Source of the DNA: Terasakiella sp. SH-1
Lineage (GTDB): Bacteria; Pseudomonadota; Alphaproteobacteria; Rhodospirillales; Terasakiellaceae
Assembly (NCBI RefSeq): GCF_004564135.1
Contig: NZ_CP038255.1
Location: forward strand, 1,210,501-1,274,500
Direction of reading: 5' to 3'
Length of the DNA: 64,000 nt
Shown here one piece after another: positions 62,194 through 64,000 of this stretch (position 1 is the stretch's first letter; each line of letters begins with the position of its first letter). The position numbers and the translations under genes were made by a program. Below the pieces are notes generated by a model. The model worked only from the letters and a program-made list of their open reading frames with translations, made no database searches and was not told the DNA's origin.

Positions 62194-62224
62194 CCGTCAT
62201 CCCGCACTTGATACGGGATGACGG
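62194..62224. repeat. REP-like palindrome, copy 2
   Basis: CCGTCATCCCG and CGGGATGACGG form an 11-bp stem with a nine-base loop between the convergent mazG and dehydrogenase genes. It shares its core with the copy at 23998-24023 and may act as a bidirectional terminator. Confidence 0.7.
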
Positions 62225-62236
62225 ATAAAGCAAGAA

Positions 62237-63100
62237 CTAATCTCTTAAAAGTTTGATCAAAGAGGATGTATCCCAACGCCCTCCCCCCATGCGCTGAACC
62301 TCTTTATAGTACTGGTCAATGATCCCGGTGATGGGTAAGGCGCTACCATTTTTACGTGCTTCATCCAAGGCGAAACCAAGGTCCTTTCGCACCCAGTCAA
62401 CGGCGAAACCAAAGTCAAATTGGTCGTCAATCATGGTGTGCCCTCGGTTTGAAAGTTGCCACGATCCAGCAGCTCCTTTTGAGATTACATCGACAACTTG
62501 TTTGGGGTCCAGTCCGGCTTTTTCGGCAAAGGCTAATCCTTCTGAAATAGCCTGAACAGCCCCAACGAACGTGATCTGATTAACCATCTTGGTCAATTGC
62601 CCTGCCCCAATCTCTCCCATAAGGGTGACAGCTTGGGCATAACATTCTTGCACGGGCTTGGTTTTATCAAAGTCGCTTTGTCGTCCACCGCACATGATGG
62701 TGAGGATGCCGTTTTCAGCCCCTGCTTGCCCACCAGAGACGGGTGCGTCCATGAAAGATAATTCTGCCTCTTGAGCAGCCCCAAGCATCTCGCGAGCAAC
62801 TTCGGCAGAGGTTGTGGTGTGGTCCACAAAGATGGTGCCTTTATCCATAGCTTGAAATGCGCCATTTTCACCGATACAGATGGCACGCAAATCATCATCA
62901 TTGCCAACACAGGCAAAAACGATCTCAGCCCCTTTGGCAGCTTCGGCTGGTGTCTTACCAAATGTGCCACCATATTCGGCCACCCATTTTTCAGCTTTGG
63001 CTGTTGTGCGATTGTAAACGCAGACCTCATGGCTACCTTTTTGCAAGTGGCCTGCCATGGGATAGCCCATCACGCCGAGACCAAGAAATGCGACTTTCAT
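62237..63100 (-). CDS. 3-hydroxyisobutyrate dehydrogenase family protein
   Basis: A 287-residue NAD(P)-dependent beta-hydroxyacid dehydrogenase. Rossmann motif GLGVMGYPMAGHL at residues 7-19, substrate-binding DAPVSGGQAGAENG, catalytic Lys in GAGQLTKMVNQI, and the C-terminal KDLGFALDEARKNG. It may be 3-hydroxyisobutyrate dehydrogenase, tartronate semialdehyde reductase or another family member; specificity is unclear. Confidence 0.9.
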   Translation of the reverse strand: MKVAFLGLGVMGYPMAGHLQKGSHEVCVYNRTTAKAEKWVAEYGGTFGKTPAEAAKGAEIVFACVGNDDDLRAICIGENGAFQAMDKGTIFVDHTTTSAEVAREMLGAAQEAELSFMDAPVSGGQAGAENGILTIMCGGRQSDFDKTKPVQECYAQAVTLMGEIGAGQLTKMVNQITFVGAVQAISEGLAFAEKAGLDPKQVVDVISKGAAGSWQLSNRGHTMIDDQFDFGFAVDWVRKDLGFALDEARKNGSALPITGIIDQYYKEVQRMGGGRWDTSSLIKLLRD

Positions 63101-63176
63101 CTCTAACCCTTTCTATATTTGAATTGTGAAAAGTATAGGCAGACGTCAGGTTAACGCAATGCGCGTTACTGGGTAG

Positions 63177-64000
63177 TCAGGTGAAATCTGCAATAAGGTC
63201 CATAAAAACGGCGCTGTAGCGTTCCAGCTTGGTTTGCCCTACCCCTGAGAGGTCTAAGAAGTCAGAGGCACTCTGTGGGCGTTTTTTTGCCATTTCAATC
63301 AGGGTTGCATCGGCGAAGATGACATAAGGCGGCACTTCTTGTTCTTCGGCCAGGTTTTTGCGCAGGGCGCGTAAGGCTTCAAACAGCGCTTTATCATCTT
63401 CGCGTTCCAGAATGATACTGGATTTAGTTTCGCGTTTTGTTTTGCTGCGTGAGCCCCGCCCATCGGGGTCTTTGCGCATCAGAACCGTCTGTTCACCACG
63501 CAGGACAGCGCGGACATCCGGGCCAAGTTTAAGCCCGCCGTATCCTTCGATGTCCATCCGGACAAGCCCAAGGGCAATGAGCTGGCGAACGATGGAGCGC
63601 CAGCTATCACGTTTAAGCTCTTTCCCAATGCCGTAGGTGCTAACCTGATCATGGCGAAAGCGCGTGATCTTGTCGTTTTCTTCACCTAACAGCACATCAA
63701 TGATATGGCCTGCGCCAAAACTTTCCCCCGTGCGATAAATACAGGACAGGATTTTTTGGGCGGCTACAGTACCGTCAAATGTGTCTACCGGTGTCTGGCA
63801 GGTATCGCAATTGCCACAAGGGTCTGCCATTTGGTCGCCAAAATATTCAAGCAAGACCTGACGGCGACAACGATGGGTCTCACAATAAGCCAAAAGCGCA
63901 TCAAGTTTTTGACGTTCAATATGTTTTTGGCGTTCTGGGAGTTCTGAACTTTCGGTAAACTGGCGCAGCTTTGTCACATCTTGCAGGCCATAAGCCATCC
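63177..64000 (-). CDS. recQ: RecQ DNA helicase, C-terminal part (gene continues beyond window)
   Basis: About 274 residues reach the right edge without a true start, so the helicase core is outside. The zinc-binding domain CRRQVLLEYFGDQ...CGNCDTCQTP, the RQC winged helix (AAQKILSCIYRTGESFGAGHIIDVL, GIGKELKRDSWRSIVRQLI) and an HRDC domain (LFEALRALRKNLAEEQEVPPY, RPQSASDFLDLSGVGQTKLE) are all visible. RecQ unwinds DNA in recombination repair. Confidence 0.94.
   Translation of the reverse strand, partial: MAYGLQDVTKLRQFTESSELPERQKHIERQKLDALLAYCETHRCRRQVLLEYFGDQMADPCGNCDTCQTPVDTFDGTVAAQKILSCIYRTGESFGAGHIIDVLLGEENDKITRFRHDQVSTYGIGKELKRDSWRSIVRQLIALGLVRMDIEGYGGLKLGPDVRAVLRGEQTVLMRKDPDGRGSRSKTKRETKSSIILEREDDKALFEALRALRKNLAEEQEVPPYVIFADATLIEMAKKRPQSASDFLDLSGVGQTKLERYSAVFMDLIADFT

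Noticed and set aside
1-64000. CRISPR arrays, rRNA, tRNA genes and insertion sequences
   Set aside because: No regularly spaced repeats, cloverleaf sequences, rRNA signatures or transposase motifs were noticed on reading; a tRNAscan run was not possible.

Overview
The window is bacterial and looks like a chromosome segment of a marine or freshwater alphaproteobacterium of moderate GC (a Terasakiella-like member of the Rhodospirillales is my guess). The evidence is the division-site ATPase MipZ, an NDUFA12-type complex I accessory subunit, a DUF2155 protein next to mlaD, aat-accC-accB-aroQ, B12-dependent NrdJ, a phasin and ClpS-ClpA. No rRNA, tRNA, CRISPR array or insertion sequence was recognised.

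Layout. 1-13,990: a truncated Gate-domain membrane protein with a divergent Lrp/AsnC regulator, PilZ protein, leucine dehydrogenase, CobC-like aminotransferase, two small paralogous proteins, GH114-like protein, FAD oxidoreductase, DUF3179 protein, STAS protein, molybdopterin oxidoreductase, mipZ, a membrane DnaJ protein and a secreted hypothetical. 14,079-17,775: sugar nucleotide genes galU, ugd and a phosphomannomutase. 17,845-27,139: CheY-like regulator, D,D-carboxypeptidase, lipoprotein, phasin, clpS-clpA, CoA transferase, FemAB-like protein and RidA. 27,299-30,961: nrdJ behind a 655-base gap without genes. 31,617-38,251: EAL protein, NDUFA12, two tandem MlaD proteins, DUF2155, aat, accC-accB, aroQ. 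38,394-49,380: a long plus-strand run thiS-thiG-GATase-ydcF-mltB-rlpA-dac-tmk-holB-metG-tatD-MBL, mostly with start/stop overlaps. 61,297-64,000: mazG, a beta-hydroxyacid dehydrogenase and the C-terminal part of recQ.

The most interesting part is 49,742-61,039, an 11.3 kb prophage lying between two dif-like sites, with no integrase gene. A minus-strand cluster runs from about 60,335 to 50,545 and encodes an SSB-like protein, a rolling-circle-type replication initiator, an FtsK/HerA-type packaging ATPase (Walker A and B), a 298-residue candidate double-jelly-roll major capsid protein, many one-helix or two-helix membrane proteins, a GNAT-like protein, a discoidin-like candidate spike and a SleB-type cell-wall hydrolase. 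No tail, portal, terminase or inovirus coat gene was seen. This is the gene set expected of a tailless, membrane-containing icosahedral phage (PM2/corticovirus or FLiP-like). Its ends suggest host XerC/XerD-mediated integration: an intact dif on the left, and on the right a dif-like site abutting an inverted second copy, which in single-stranded DNA could fold into a hairpin like CTXphi attP(+). A diverged copy of the phage left-end sequence also lies outside the right junction and may be a relic of an older prophage at the same place. Three genes of fewer than 60 codons (43, 35 and 45 residues) were found by hand in the structural operon.
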